Origin: CADEFX01 sp046154585
GTDB lineage: Bacteria; Pseudomonadota; Alphaproteobacteria; Rhizobiales; Hyphomicrobiaceae
Direction: 5' to 3'
Assembly: GCA_046154585.1 (NCBI GenBank)
Contig: JBJXDX010000091.1
Coordinates: forward strand, 1-64,000
Length of the DNA: 64,000 nt
This document shows, piece by piece, positions 8,068-17,837 of this stretch (positions are counted from its first letter, which is position 1; each line of letters starts with the position of its first letter). The notes below the pieces were generated by a model that saw only the letters and a list, made by a program, of their open reading frames with translations, did not search any database and was not told the DNA's origin. The position numbers and the translations under genes were made by a program.

Positions 8068-9827
8068 TGCTTCGCCTTGTCCTGTTTCTTATTGGCGTTG
8101 CCGGGCTGGCGACCGGGCTGGCCTGGCTCGCCGACCGGCCGGGCGACCTCATCCTCACTTGGCAAGGCTATCAAGTACAGACCAGCTTGTTCCGTGCCGT
8201 GGTGCTGCTGTCCCTGCTGCTCGGCGCGGCCATCGTCGCCTGGTTGATCTTCCGTCAGGTCTGGAGAAGCCCGGCCGTCGTCGGCCGTTTCTTCACACGG
8301 CGCCGTCAGGAGCGCGGCCTCGATGCGCTCTCTGGCGGCATGATCGCCGTCGGCGCCGGCGACAGCGATCTTGCGACACGCTTCGCTCTCCAAGCGCGCA
8401 GAGCTCTGCCCAATGAGCCGCTGACGCATTTGCTGCGCGCCCAGGTGGCCCAGCTTACTGGCGATCGCACCACTTCGCGCCGCATCTTCGAAGCCATGCT
8501 CGGCTCGCCCGATACCGAACAGCTCGGACTGCGCGGCCTGTTCCTCGCTGCCGAGCAGGCGCATGAGCCGATTGCTGCGCGCCAGTTTGCGGAACGCGCC
8601 TTCAAGCTCAACCCGAAGCTCGGCTGGCCCGCGCATGCCCTGTTTGAGCTACAGTGCATGGCGTCCGACTGGCCCGGCGCACTGCAAACGCTCGGCGTTG
8701 CCCGCAAGCATAGCCACGTCGATCGCGGCACCGCCGACCGGCGGCGCGCCGTTCTCCTGACGGCCCAAGCGCAGGAGCTTGAGGACACCAGCATCGACCA
8801 GGCATTCGCGCTGTCGAGCGAAGCCCACAACCTCGCGCCCGATCTCATTCCGGCCGGTGCCATCGCGGGCCGCATTTTGGCCTCGCGCGGCAGCACGGCG
8901 AAGGCCGCCAAGGTGTTGGAGAAGACATGGAAGCTCGCGCCGCATCCCGATCTCGCCACGGCCTACGCCTTCGCCCGTCTTGGCGACAGCCCGCGCGACC
9001 GTCTTGATCGCATCCAGCGGCTCGCCCGGTCGACGCCGCATTCGATCGAGGGCCCCATCGCCGTAGCCACCGCTGCCATCGATGCGCGCGACTGGGACAC
9101 TGCCCGCAAGGCGCTGCAGCCGTTGCTCGAAACGCAGCTCACGCAGCGCGTCTGCACGCTGATGGCACGCATCGAAGGCGAGGAGCACAACGACGCCGGC
9201 CGCGTCCGCGAATGGCTCGCGCGCGCCGTCAATGCGCCCCGCGACCCGGCGTGGACTGCCGACGGCATCGTGTCCGACCGCTGGGCCGCGATCTCGCCCG
9301 TCACCGGCGCCCTCGATGCGTTTCAATGGAAAGTCCCGGTCGAGTCCGTCGACAAGGCCGATCAGGACTTGCTGGCCGCCAAGCTGGAAGAGTTCGTTGC
9401 TCTCGGCGCCCGCCCCGAGACCGCGATCGAGGCCAAGCCTCTCAACACCTTCGTGGACGAGTCGGACACCGCGTTTGCCGTTCCGGCGAAAGAGCGAGAA
9501 GCCCCGCTGGATAACAGTGCCTCCGGTCCACCGGCCAAGGCATCTGCCCGCGCCGACAGCGATACGGCGGCCGCAACATCCTTCGAGACAGCCAAGCCCA
9601 ATCCTGCTAGGGCCCACACCAATTCGGAACGCGCCACCGGCACGTCGCCCGCGCCGCACGCGGCCGCATTTGTTAAGGCCGATACGTCGCCGGCGAAGCG
9701 CGCGCCGTCACGCACCATGACCGAGACGCCGCGCATGTTCGTGCCACAGCGCGCGCCCGACGATCCCGGCCCCGACGATAACGAGGCGCTCGGTTATCAG
9801 ACGGCAGCGGCCAAGCGGCCGCTATAA
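8067..9827 (+). CDS. hemY: HemY-like membrane TPR protein, 586 aa
   Basis: A HemY_N-family protein (not the Gram-positive protoporphyrinogen oxidase that shares the name). The N-terminus has two transmembrane helices (about residues 3-22 and 43-64). Helical TPR-like repeats follow to about residue 440, then an Ala/Pro/Thr/Ser-rich, probably disordered tail of about 130 residues. In Gammaproteobacteria HemY is needed for normal porphyrin flux, but its biochemical role is unclear. The start overlaps the preceding stop, so it is the last gene of the hemC-hemD-mitofilin-hemY operon. The disordered tail is longer than in enteric HemY, which is common in this order. Confidence 0.88.
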   Translation: MLRLVLFLIGVAGLATGLAWLADRPGDLILTWQGYQVQTSLFRAVVLLSLLLGAAIVAWLIFRQVWRSPAVVGRFFTRRRQERGLDALSGGMIAVGAGDSDLATRFALQARRALPNEPLTHLLRAQVAQLTGDRTTSRRIFEAMLGSPDTEQLGLRGLFLAAEQAHEPIAARQFAERAFKLNPKLGWPAHALFELQCMASDWPGALQTLGVARKHSHVDRGTADRRRAVLLTAQAQELEDTSIDQAFALSSEAHNLAPDLIPAGAIAGRILASRGSTAKAAKVLEKTWKLAPHPDLATAYAFARLGDSPRDRLDRIQRLARSTPHSIEGPIAVATAAIDARDWDTARKALQPLLETQLTQRVCTLMARIEGEEHNDAGRVREWLARAVNAPRDPAWTADGIVSDRWAAISPVTGALDAFQWKVPVESVDKADQDLLAAKLEEFVALGARPETAIEAKPLNTFVDESDTAFAVPAKEREAPLDNSASGPPAKASARADSDTAAATSFETAKPNPARAHTNSERATGTSPAPHAAAFVKADTSPAKRAPSRTMTETPRMFVPQRAPDDPGPDDNEALGYQTAAAKRPL

Positions 9828-10595
9828 TCACCCCAGGGTCCAGCCGCCGTCGATCAGCATGTGCGTTCCCGTCATCAGGGATGAGGCATCGGACGCCAGG
9901 TATACGATTGCGCCTGTGAGATCCTCGACCTGCCCGATCCGGCCCAGCTTGATCTTGGTCATCACAAAGTCCCGCAGCGCCTTGTCCTCGAGGAACGGCT
10001 TGGACATCGGCGTCTCGATGAACGTCGGCGCAAGTGTGTTTGAGCGAATGCGATGCGGCGCAAGCTCCAGCGCAATACCGCGCGAGAACGCCTCCACCGC
10101 CGCCTTCGACGCACAATATGCCGTGCGCCCCGGCCCTGTCGTGAAGGCCATCTGCGACGTCGTGTGAATGAGCGAGCCCGCGATCTTCGCCTCCACCATG
10201 CGCCTGGCCACCGCTTGCGCCATGACGAAGGCCGCGCGCACGTTGAGATCCATGATGAAATCAAAGTCCTCGATCTTGAACTCCAGGAACGGCTGCGGAC
10301 GGTTGCCACCGGCATTATTGAAGAGGACATGAAACGGCGCCTGCGCGCCGACCATCCGCCGCACCGCCTCTAGATCCGTCACATCGAGCGGCAACGCCTC
10401 GGCCGATCCACCCTTCGCGCGGATGGCTTCAGCCGCCCCGTCAATCTCGCCCCGCGTGCGCGCCGCCAGCACCACGTGTGCGCCCGCATCAGCCAGCGCC
10501 GCAGCCGCCGCCAGTCCAATGCCCCGCCCCGCACCCGTCACGAGCGCGCGCTTGCCATCTAAGCGAAAATTCGGCGGAGCCGGCAGCTTGAGCAT
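9828..10595 (-). CDS. Short-chain dehydrogenase/reductase, 255 aa
   Basis: A classical SDR with the NAD(P) glycine motif TGAGRGIGLAAAA (residues 20-32), the NNAGG segment, the catalytic Ser in TTSQMAF and the YxxxK motif as YCASK. The C-terminal half ends ..TGTHMLIDGGWTLG, typical of the 3-oxoacyl-ACP-reductase-like subgroup. The substrate is not predictable. It converges on hemY with no gap between the stops, so it is not part of that operon. Its 5' side faces the IS110 remnant, so its upstream region may have been rearranged. Confidence 0.85.
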   Translation of the reverse strand: MLKLPAPPNFRLDGKRALVTGAGRGIGLAAAAALADAGAHVVLAARTRGEIDGAAEAIRAKGGSAEALPLDVTDLEAVRRMVGAQAPFHVLFNNAGGNRPQPFLEFKIEDFDFIMDLNVRAAFVMAQAVARRMVEAKIAGSLIHTTSQMAFTTGPGRTAYCASKAAVEAFSRGIALELAPHRIRSNTLAPTFIETPMSKPFLEDKALRDFVMTKIKLGRIGQVEDLTGAIVYLASDASSLMTGTHMLIDGGWTLG

Positions 10596-10762
10596 GGCGT
10601 TTCCCCAACGCGGTTATCGGTGCACGCTAAAGCGTTTCGGGCTCGCATTGAAGCGGCACTGGCGGGCCATGCGTTTTAATGGATGCGTGCTCCGCACGAG
10701 ACTCTGGGTCCCGGGTCGCACGCGGGAATTGAAGTCTCGCGGTTCGGTGTTGCCTTGGCCCG

Positions 10763-10832
10763 CGCTTGCCCGGGATGACAAAGTTGCCGAGGACGGCCGC
10801 ACCTGCTCCCCATTTGTCATCCCGGCCAAGCG
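10763..10832. repeat. Intergenic inverted repeat (REP-like), 20-base arms
   Basis: The left arm is CGCTTGCCCGGGATGACAAA (10763-10782). The right arm (10813-10832) is its reverse complement with one mismatch, separated by 30 bases. The GGGATGACA core resembles short palindromic intergenic repeats frequent in Hyphomicrobiales chromosomes. The right arm overlaps the 3' end of the IS110 remnant, so the repeat may mark the deletion or insertion point that truncated it. Transcribed, it would form a strong stem. Confidence 0.7.
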
Positions 10833-11096
10833 AGCGTCCATGCGGACGAGCCAGTCGCGCTGGCGCGCCAAGGCGTTGAGCTCCTCACGGCGGGGATCGA
10901 CGGGCTCGGCGGGCCGCATGGCAATGGCCCGGCCCATGGCGGCCAGCATGCGGGCGTCGACGGCATCGGTCTTGGCGAGGTAGCCAGCGGCGCGGGCGAA
11001 GTCGCGGGCGCGGCCGGGGTTGACGCGGAGGGCGCGGATGCAGGCGGCTGCGAGGGCGGCTCTGAGCGTGCGGTCGTAGGCGCCGGTGGCTTCAGG
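10824..11096 (-). pseudogene. IS110-family transposase remnant (about 90 codons)
   Basis: The minus strand encodes EATGAYDRTLRAALAAA, then NPGRARDFARAAGYLAKTDA, VDARMLAAMG and a downstream helical stretch. This is the middle of the DEDD-type (IS110/IS1111) transposase domain, where EATG, VNP..VRDFA and LAKTDxxDA are hallmark blocks. Both the N-terminal DEDD start and the C-terminal Transposase_20 domain are missing. The surrounding open frame (10614-11177) has no family-like sequence outside this stretch. It is a dead fragment, ending at the inverted repeat. Confidence 0.75.
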
Positions 11097-11173
11097 GACC
11101 CAACGGTCACCCGCCCACGCCTTTATGCACCATCCCAAACACGCCGGGACCCAGGGGCCACAACTGAGGGACG

Positions 11174-12982
11174 TCACCCGGCGGTCCGAGCCGCCAGATC
11201 CTCCGCCGCATCATAGTAGGCGCCGCGATGAAACATCTTGCTGCTGCGCGGCAGCGAGGCCCGGCGCTCTTGTGTGGCGCGTTCATCGACGCTCCGGCAA
11301 TCAGCGCTCAACACCATGCCGTAAACCTCGAACGCGCGCGCGGCGGACACGAAGCCATCCCGCACATCCGCCAGCACGTCCTCCTCCGGCCGGTCGAGCG
11401 GGCAGCCCCAGCCACCGCCGCCCGGCGTGATGACGCGCAGCAGATCGCCCTTCTTCAATTTGTGGCCGTCGCTCATGGTCGGCAGATGCCGCTCCTCCGG
11501 CGTTCCCGGATTGAGAATGAAGCCGCCACCGCTGCCACTCATGCCACCGTTGACGCCGAACGCCGGATACCGGCAGTTGTCCATGCGCACGCCGAGCGTT
11601 GCCTCGTCGACGAGCACGCGCACGTCGCGCACGATGCCGCAGCCGCCACGCCAGCGCCCCGGTCCACCCGAATCCAGGTGCACGCTGAACGCTTCCAGGC
11701 GCATGCCGAACTCCATCTCGGCGAACTCGACCGGATAGTTCTCCTGCGCCACGTAGTAGACCGCATCCGTGCCGTCAGCCGTCGGCCGCGCCCCGAAGCC
11801 TACGGCTAGCCCATCCACGCACAGCAGCGGCGCCTTTGTCTCCTTGTCGATGCTGCGCAGGTAATAGAGCACGTACACCGCCGACGCCGCCGACGCCTTG
11901 CCGCCGGTCGCCTGCGCCAGCGCCCCCTGCAGCGCCGTGGTCACGCGCAGCATCGTGTGCGAGCGCAGTCCGACCGCCGCCGGAAAGTCCGGCCACACGA
12001 TGCTGCCGGGTCGCTTCACGATCTTGTCGATGGCCCGCGTGAAGCCCGCATTCATACTCACGCTCGGATCATTCCGCGTCATGTAGAGGCCGAGGATGTG
12101 CCCGATGACGCTGTCGTCCATGACGAAGTTGATGGGACCCAGAGCTTGGTCGGATGATCCCGACAGATCGATCGTCAGCTTCCCGGCCTTTTTCTCCAGT
12201 TGCGCCTCGACGTGATACGGCGTGTCCGTCGCCGCATCCGAGTCGATCCGGTCGCGGAACCGCCATCGGCCCTCCGGAATATGCGTGTCGATCTGGCGGC
12301 GCAAAGCCGCCTCGGTCTGCCGCAGCATCTCTGAGAACGCAGCCTCGACTGTCTCGCCGCCATAGCGCGCGATCGTTTCCTCCAGCCGCTGCTTTCCAAG
12401 CTTGCACGCGGCCATGATGGCGTTGAGGTCGCCCTTCATCATCTCGGGAAAGCGCGAATTGCGCTGATAGATGCGCACCACCTCGTCATTCATGACGCCA
12501 TCGCGCATCACCCGCACCGGCGGGATCATGATGCCTTCGTGAAATACGCTGGTCGCATGCGGGCTGACCGAGCCCGGATACGTGCCGCCCACGTCCCACA
12601 AATGGCCCCAGGCCTCGGTGAACGCCACCAGCCGGTCGCCATCGAACACGGGCATGACGAACACCGTGTCGTTCACCTGGCTCACGCCGCCCTTGGAGGC
12701 ATAGACATCGTTGTACCAGTACAAATCCCCGTCGCGCATCTCCTCGCGCGGATACTGCTCCAGGATCGCAGCCACCAGATTTCCTGCCAGCGTCAGCGCG
12801 GTCGACACCACGAGATTGCCGTCGCGATCGAGGAACGCCGTGAAGAAATCCTTCTTCTCGCGGATGAACGGCGACATCGACGTGCGCGCGATCAGCGCTT
12901 CCATTTCCGAGCGCGCGGCTCCGAGCGCACCCTTCACCAGCTCCAGCGTGATGCGGTCCTGGGACGCGGACATGCCTCGCAT
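11174..12982 (-). CDS. HyuB-type subunit (hydantoinase B / oxoprolinase family), 602 aa
   Basis: Beta subunit of an ATP-dependent HyuA/HyuB amidohydrolase or carboxylase, a family that includes N-methylhydantoinase, 5-oxoprolinase, caprolactamase and acetone carboxylase. Hydantoinase_B features are visible: DRITLELVKGALGAARSEME at the start, the REKKDFFTAFLD block, the conserved GHLWDVGG and SPHATSVFHEGI segments, and the C-terminal glycine-rich PGGGGWGCPLDRP. The ATG at 12982 overlaps the upstream hyuA stop by one base, which fixes the start and implies coupling. It is the last gene of the minus-strand operon. The substrate is unknown. The C-terminal tail ends beside the IS110 scar but looks complete. 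Confidence 0.88.
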   Translation of the reverse strand: MRGMSASQDRITLELVKGALGAARSEMEALIARTSMSPFIREKKDFFTAFLDRDGNLVVSTALTLAGNLVAAILEQYPREEMRDGDLYWYNDVYASKGGVSQVNDTVFVMPVFDGDRLVAFTEAWGHLWDVGGTYPGSVSPHATSVFHEGIMIPPVRVMRDGVMNDEVVRIYQRNSRFPEMMKGDLNAIMAACKLGKQRLEETIARYGGETVEAAFSEMLRQTEAALRRQIDTHIPEGRWRFRDRIDSDAATDTPYHVEAQLEKKAGKLTIDLSGSSDQALGPINFVMDDSVIGHILGLYMTRNDPSVSMNAGFTRAIDKIVKRPGSIVWPDFPAAVGLRSHTMLRVTTALQGALAQATGGKASAASAVYVLYYLRSIDKETKAPLLCVDGLAVGFGARPTADGTDAVYYVAQENYPVEFAEMEFGMRLEAFSVHLDSGGPGRWRGGCGIVRDVRVLVDEATLGVRMDNCRYPAFGVNGGMSGSGGGFILNPGTPEERHLPTMSDGHKLKKGDLLRVITPGGGGWGCPLDRPEEDVLADVRDGFVSAARAFEVYGMVLSADCRSVDERATQERRASLPRSSKMFHRGAYYDAAEDLAARTAG

Positions 12983-15054
12983 CAGCGCGTCTCCTCGATG
13001 ATGAGATTGGCGAAGCGGTCCACCGTCGCGATCTGACCGGCCAGCACGACTGTCGTGCAATCGAGCTGATCAACGATGGCCGGCCCCTCCACCACATGGC
13101 CCGCTAGCATCCGGTCGCGGCGGTAGGTCGGCACCTCCGTGATCACTGATCCTTCCGGTGCCGCCGGCCGTGTGCCGGCTGGCGCAGGTTTCTCGCCCGC
13201 CGGTGCCCGGCCGATCTCCGGCAGCGTCACATGATCCATCAGTCCGTTGGCGTAGACTCGCAAGTTGACCAGTTCCACCGGCGCCTTGCGGTCGGCAAAC
13301 GTGTAGAGCTGCTGATGCTGCTCGTGGAAGCGATTGACCAGATCGTCGGCCACACGTTGCGTCATGCGACCCTCGCCAATCGGCACGGAGATCTCGACGC
13401 CCTGATGCGCATAGCGCAGATCGGCCGCACGGATGATCTGCCGGCGATCCGACGGCACGCCGTCCGTCTCCAACCGCGCGTGGGCCTGCTGCTCGAGATC
13501 GTGCAGCGTCGCCTCGATCGCCTCCAGATCGTAACGCCCGCCGCGCTGCAGCCGCGTCACGGCAAAGTCGTACTTAAGATCGGTGGCCAGCAATCCCATG
13601 GCGCACAGAATGCCCGGATGCCGCGGAATGAGCAGCCGCGGTGCTCCGAGCAACCGCATCAGCCGGCTGCCGTGCACCGGCCCGGCACCGCCGAACGCGC
13701 ACAGCGTGAAGTCCGATGGCGCCAGGCCACGCTCGACCGACATCACCTTCAGGGCGCCGACCATGTTGTTGTCGACGATCTCGACGATGCCGCGCGCCGC
13801 ATCCTCCAGCGACACGCCGATCGGCGCCGCCACATCACGCAGGATGGCCGCCTCGGCTTCCGCCCGATGCAGCGCAATCTCGCCATCGAGCAGGTGCGGC
13901 GGCACGCGGCCGAGCACCAGGTTCGCGTCCGTCACCGTCGCGCGGCGTCCGCCCTTGCCATAGGCCGCAGGCCCCGGATCGGCCCCGGCACTTTCCGGCC
14001 CGACCGTCAGCGCGCCTTCCGGGCCTACCGTCGCGATCGAGCCACCGCCCGCACCGATGGCATGGATATCCACGATCGGCAGCGCTAGCGGAAATTCCCC
14101 GACGCGGCCTGATGTGGCCGTCACGGGCTCGCCATCGCGGATGAGCGCGACGTCGGCACTCGTGCCGCCCATATCGATCGTGATGAGATCCTCGTAGCCC
14201 GCGATCCGCCCGATATGCGCTGCGCCCCGCGCGCCCGCCGCCGGCCCCGACAGCGCCAGGTACACCGGCTGCCGCGCCGCCTCGGCCGGCGGAAACACGC
14301 CGCCGTTCGATTTCATGATGAAGAACGGCGACGCGATCTTGCGCTCTTCGAGCCCCTGCGACAGGCGCTTCATGTACCTGCCCGTCAGCGGCTGCACCGA
14401 CGCGTTGATCACCGTGGCGAGCGTGCGCTCATACTCGCGGAAGATCGGCAGCACGTTGCTGGAAATGGCGATCTCCACGCCCGGCAGCAGATCGCGCAGA
14501 GCCGCCTCGGCGCGCTTCTCATGCACCTGATTAGCGAAGCTGTTGAGGAACACGATAGCCACCGCCGCCAGATCCTCCTCGCGGATCTGTTTCGCGATCC
14601 CTGCCAGCTCCTCCGCCGCCAGCGCCACATGCACGGTGCCATCGGCCAGCACTCGTTCGCTGACCTCGAACACGTGCCGCGGCGGCACCGGACGCTTCGG
14701 CTTGACCCAGCCGTAGAGGTTGGCCTTGCGCGGAATATCTGCCCGGCCGATCTCGAGCACATGCCGGAATCCGCGCGTCGTCACGAGTCCGGTCCGCGCG
14801 CCCTTCGCCTCCAGAATGGCGTTGGTCGCCAGCGTCGAGCCGTGCAGGACGAGGCTCACGTCCTTCGGCGCCACCTTTGCGAGCGCCAAAATCTTGTCGA
14901 CACCACCAAAGAACCCGCTCGCCGGATCGCTCGGCACCGACGACGACTTCGCCACCGTGAACTGCCCGCTGCGGCGATCCGCCAGGATCACGTCAGTAAA
15001 GGTGCCGCCTACATCCAGTGCCAGTGCAAACCCGTCTCGCGATCGTCCCGGCAC
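12982..15054 (-). CDS. HyuA-type subunit (hydantoinase A / oxoprolinase family), 690 aa
   Basis: ATP-binding subunit partnering the following HyuB. The ASKHA-type phosphate motifs are DVGGTFTDV near the N-terminus and IDMGGTSADVALI mid-protein, with Hydant_A_N, Hydantoinase_A and a C-terminal Hydant_A_C region in order. The open frame extends upstream into the SDR gene, but the likely start is GTG 15054, preceded by GGAGG nine bases away and lying only two bases from the SDR stop. Length is typical (about 690). Position in the operon suggests coordinate expression with the SDR and the second Hyu pair. Whether it cleaves a lactam/hydantoin ring or carboxylates a ketone cannot be told from sequence. 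Confidence 0.88.
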   Translation of the reverse strand: MPGRSRDGFALALDVGGTFTDVILADRRSGQFTVAKSSSVPSDPASGFFGGVDKILALAKVAPKDVSLVLHGSTLATNAILEAKGARTGLVTTRGFRHVLEIGRADIPRKANLYGWVKPKRPVPPRHVFEVSERVLADGTVHVALAAEELAGIAKQIREEDLAAVAIVFLNSFANQVHEKRAEAALRDLLPGVEIAISSNVLPIFREYERTLATVINASVQPLTGRYMKRLSQGLEERKIASPFFIMKSNGGVFPPAEAARQPVYLALSGPAAGARGAAHIGRIAGYEDLITIDMGGTSADVALIRDGEPVTATSGRVGEFPLALPIVDIHAIGAGGGSIATVGPEGALTVGPESAGADPGPAAYGKGGRRATVTDANLVLGRVPPHLLDGEIALHRAEAEAAILRDVAAPIGVSLEDAARGIVEIVDNNMVGALKVMSVERGLAPSDFTLCAFGGAGPVHGSRLMRLLGAPRLLIPRHPGILCAMGLLATDLKYDFAVTRLQRGGRYDLEAIEATLHDLEQQAHARLETDGVPSDRRQIIRAADLRYAHQGVEISVPIGEGRMTQRVADDLVNRFHEQHQQLYTFADRKAPVELVNLRVYANGLMDHVTLPEIGRAPAGEKPAPAGTRPAAPEGSVITEVPTYRRDRMLAGHVVEGPAIVDQLDCTTVVLAGQIATVDRFANLIIEETR

Positions 15055-15056
15055 GT

Positions 15057-15827
15057 CTACGGGCCTCCCTTGACCAGCAACGTCTGCCCGGTGATGAACC
15101 CGGCATACTCCGACGCCAGGAACATCACCGCATGCGCGATGTCCTGCGGCTTGCCGATGCGCTTCAACGCGATCGACTCGACGATTTGCTGCTGCCGCTC
15201 GGCACTGTACCCTTCCCACTGCTTCACATAGTCGGGGCTCGTGGGCATGAACCCCGGCGCCACGGAGTTCACGGTGATCCCGAAGGCACCGAGCTCCGCC
15301 GCCAGCTGCTTGACGAATCCGATCTCGGCAGCCTTGGCCGTTCCATAGGCTTGTATGCCGGTCAGGCTCACACCCAGGCCCGCCTGCGAGGAAATGGCAA
15401 TGAACCGCCCCTTGCCGGCCACCTTCATGGCCGGCGCGGCCGCCCGCGCCAGATGAAACGCCGCCGTGACGTTGGCATCCATGATGGCGCGCCAGTCGTC
15501 ATCGGAGACATTCTCGATCGTTGCTTTCGACCGCCCGCGAATGCCGCCCGCCGCATGCACGAGAACATCCACGGCGCGCCCCCGCGCCTCGATCTTGCGC
15601 ATCGTCGTGGTCACGGCAGCCGCATCGGCCAAATCGACCTGATGCGTCGTCACCGACCCGCCGCGTGCAGGCGCCACATCGCGTGCGCATTCAGCAAGTC
15701 CTTCAGGCAGAATATCCAGTGCCTGCACGTGCGCCCCGCGCTCCGCGAAGCCCTGCGCAATAGCCCGGCCGATGCCGCGGGCGACGCCCGTGACGACCAC
15801 CGTCTGACCTTCGAAGGCAATATCCAT
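15057..15827 (-). CDS. Short-chain dehydrogenase/reductase within the hyu operon, 256 aa
   Basis: A classical SDR with the cofactor motif TGVARGIGRAIAQ (residues 13-25), the catalytic serine in ISSQAGLG, and YGTAK as the YxxxK pair. It lies between the two HyuA/HyuB pairs on the same strand, three bases after the upstream hyuB and two bases before the hyuA start, so it is clearly an operon member. An inferred role is oxidation or reduction of a hydroxy/keto intermediate in the same pathway. The C-terminus FITGQTLLVKGGP is somewhat short after the usual DGG position, with K replacing D. Confidence 0.87.
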   Translation of the reverse strand: MDIAFEGQTVVVTGVARGIGRAIAQGFAERGAHVQALDILPEGLAECARDVAPARGGSVTTHQVDLADAAAVTTTMRKIEARGRAVDVLVHAAGGIRGRSKATIENVSDDDWRAIMDANVTAAFHLARAAAPAMKVAGKGRFIAISSQAGLGVSLTGIQAYGTAKAAEIGFVKQLAAELGAFGITVNSVAPGFMPTSPDYVKQWEGYSAERQQQIVESIALKRIGKPQDIAHAVMFLASEYAGFITGQTLLVKGGP

Positions 15828-15830
15828 AAA

Positions 15831-17837
15831 CTACTCCGCCGCCTGGGCCGCGAGCTGCGGGAACTCCTCGATCAGCTTGGCAAACACCCGGGCCACCTCG
15901 CTGCCGTCGCCTTTGCGCTCGCTGTCGGGGAGGGCGGCGACGGCATCGAACACGCGGTGCTTCAGATAGAAACGCCAATGCACCGACTGCGCCGCCAGCA
16001 GCTCCGTCAGAGCCGCATAGTTCTTCTCCGTCCAGATCGCCTCATGTGCATCGCGTGTTGCGCCGTAGTCGAAGATCGGAGGCTCCCCTTTCGGGCTCCC
16101 CGCTTTCCGTGCCTTGCGTAGCGACGCCGTGGCGCCGGCATCCACCGCGCCATTGGCAATCACCACGCCGTAATCCTCACGCGCCTTGTCGACCGACACA
16201 TATCCGCGCTTCACGTCCAGCGCGACCTTGACCGGATCGCGCTCCAGCGAATCGCCGTAACCGCCCGCACCGCCGCAGGCGACGTACACCACATCACCCG
16301 GCCCAACTTTGACGATGTCCGTGTTTCTCAAGTTGAAAGCCCGGTTCGATCCCGGATTGAGCCAGAAGGCCGAATTGGCCCCGGGCTTGCCTCCGCGCAT
16401 GCCCCAGCCGGCAAACACCGTGCGGTCGCGGTTGCGCGCTGTCACCCGCGTGTTGGGCGCAAACACCTCGAACTTCATCTCCGTGGCAAGTCCGCCGCGA
16501 TGCTTGCCAGGCCCGCCGGAATCCTTCGCCAGTCCATAGCGCTCGAAGCGCAGCGGCACCTCCACCTCGTTGATCTCCACTGGCGTGTTCTTGAGGAAGC
16601 CCTGATTGGCGCCCGATCCGTCCGCGCCGTCTTCGTTGGCGCGTCCACCGGCACCGCCGGACATGGGATTGATTGCAGCCATCAGCCGCCGCCCCGTGCG
16701 ATTGTCCGTCGTGTTGACGTTCATGATCGGCCCGCCGGTTGCCGCCGCCGCCGGCATCTCATTGGGCAACGCCCGAGCGAACGCGCCGCAAATCACTCCC
16801 TGCAGCCGCTTGGCCGAGAGCGTGCGCATGCCCACCGCCGCGGGGAATTGCGGATTGATCATGGTCCCCTTCGGCAGCGTTGAGGACAGGATGCGTGCGA
16901 TCCCCGAGTTGAGGAACAGCGTCGGATCGAGGGAGTAGAGCGTGTACACCAACCCTACGCATAGCAGCGTATGACGCTCGTCGCCGCCCGTCGGGATGTT
17001 GAGCGAGGACTCGAGCTGCGGGTCGGAGCCGGTGAAGTCGAAGTGCAGGCTGCCGTCCTTGACTGTCATTGCCAGGTTCAGCCGGCACGGCTTGCCGTCG
17101 ACCGCATCCTCATCCATGTAGTCGGCGAACTGATAGGTGCCATCCGGAATGCGCCGCACGATTGCCCGGGCTTGCGCCTCCGCGTATCCTAACAGATCTT
17201 CGATACCCTGCTTGAACGTATCGGCGCCGAACTTGGCGATCATCTCCCGGACTTTGCGCTCGCCCGTATTGCACGAGGCGATCTGCGACTTGAGATCGCC
17301 CCAGCTCTGCTCCGGCGCCCGCACGTTGGCCATCAGGATGTCGAGCACCTGCTGGTTGACCGCGCCCTTCGTCATGATCTTGGTCGGCGGAATGCGGATG
17401 CCTTCCTGGTGCACCTCCGTCAGCGTCCGCGACAACGACGCGGGCACGGCGCCGCCGACATCCGTGTGATGAATATGCCCAACCGAGAAGCTGACGATTT
17501 CGCCTTGATGGAAGATCGGCTTCCAGATGTGGATGTCCGGAGAGTGCGTGCACACGAACCCTGAGTAGGGATCGTTGGTGATGCAGATGTCGCCTTCCTC
17601 GTAGTGTGAAATAGTACGGATGACCGGGCCGTAGTTGAGACCGACGAACCATGTGGCGCCCAGTTCGGTTGGCGTCGCGTAGGTCTCGCCCGTCGGCGTC
17701 GTCAATCCGGTCGTGAAATCCTCCGTCTCCTTGACGAAGGTCGAGTGCGCCGTGCGGTAGAGCGTGAACGCCATGCTTTCAGCCGCAGCCCGGGCATGGT
17801 TCTTCAGGATCTCGAGCGAAATCGTATCGATGCTCAT
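15831..17837 (-). CDS. HyuB-type subunit, second pair (668 aa)
   Basis: Beta subunit of the second HyuA/HyuB enzyme in this operon. The N-terminus IDTISLEILKNHARAAAESM, the ITNDPYSG, HSPDIHIWKPIF and GHIHHTDVGG blocks, and the C-terminal GGAGGYGDSLERDP are family signatures. It is longer than the first HyuB by about 65 residues, mostly in a C-terminal extension after residue 590 with a charged region. It overlaps the upstream hyuA by four bases (ATGA), so both are translated together. The sequence differs substantially from the neighbouring HyuB, so this is not a recent duplication; two different substrates or steps are likely. Confidence 0.88.
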   Translation of the reverse strand: MSIDTISLEILKNHARAAAESMAFTLYRTAHSTFVKETEDFTTGLTTPTGETYATPTELGATWFVGLNYGPVIRTISHYEEGDICITNDPYSGFVCTHSPDIHIWKPIFHQGEIVSFSVGHIHHTDVGGAVPASLSRTLTEVHQEGIRIPPTKIMTKGAVNQQVLDILMANVRAPEQSWGDLKSQIASCNTGERKVREMIAKFGADTFKQGIEDLLGYAEAQARAIVRRIPDGTYQFADYMDEDAVDGKPCRLNLAMTVKDGSLHFDFTGSDPQLESSLNIPTGGDERHTLLCVGLVYTLYSLDPTLFLNSGIARILSSTLPKGTMINPQFPAAVGMRTLSAKRLQGVICGAFARALPNEMPAAAATGGPIMNVNTTDNRTGRRLMAAINPMSGGAGGRANEDGADGSGANQGFLKNTPVEINEVEVPLRFERYGLAKDSGGPGKHRGGLATEMKFEVFAPNTRVTARNRDRTVFAGWGMRGGKPGANSAFWLNPGSNRAFNLRNTDIVKVGPGDVVYVACGGAGGYGDSLERDPVKVALDVKRGYVSVDKAREDYGVVIANGAVDAGATASLRKARKAGSPKGEPPIFDYGATRDAHEAIWTEKNYAALTELLAAQSVHWRFYLKHRVFDAVAALPDSERKGDGSEVARVFAKLIEEFPQLAAQAAE

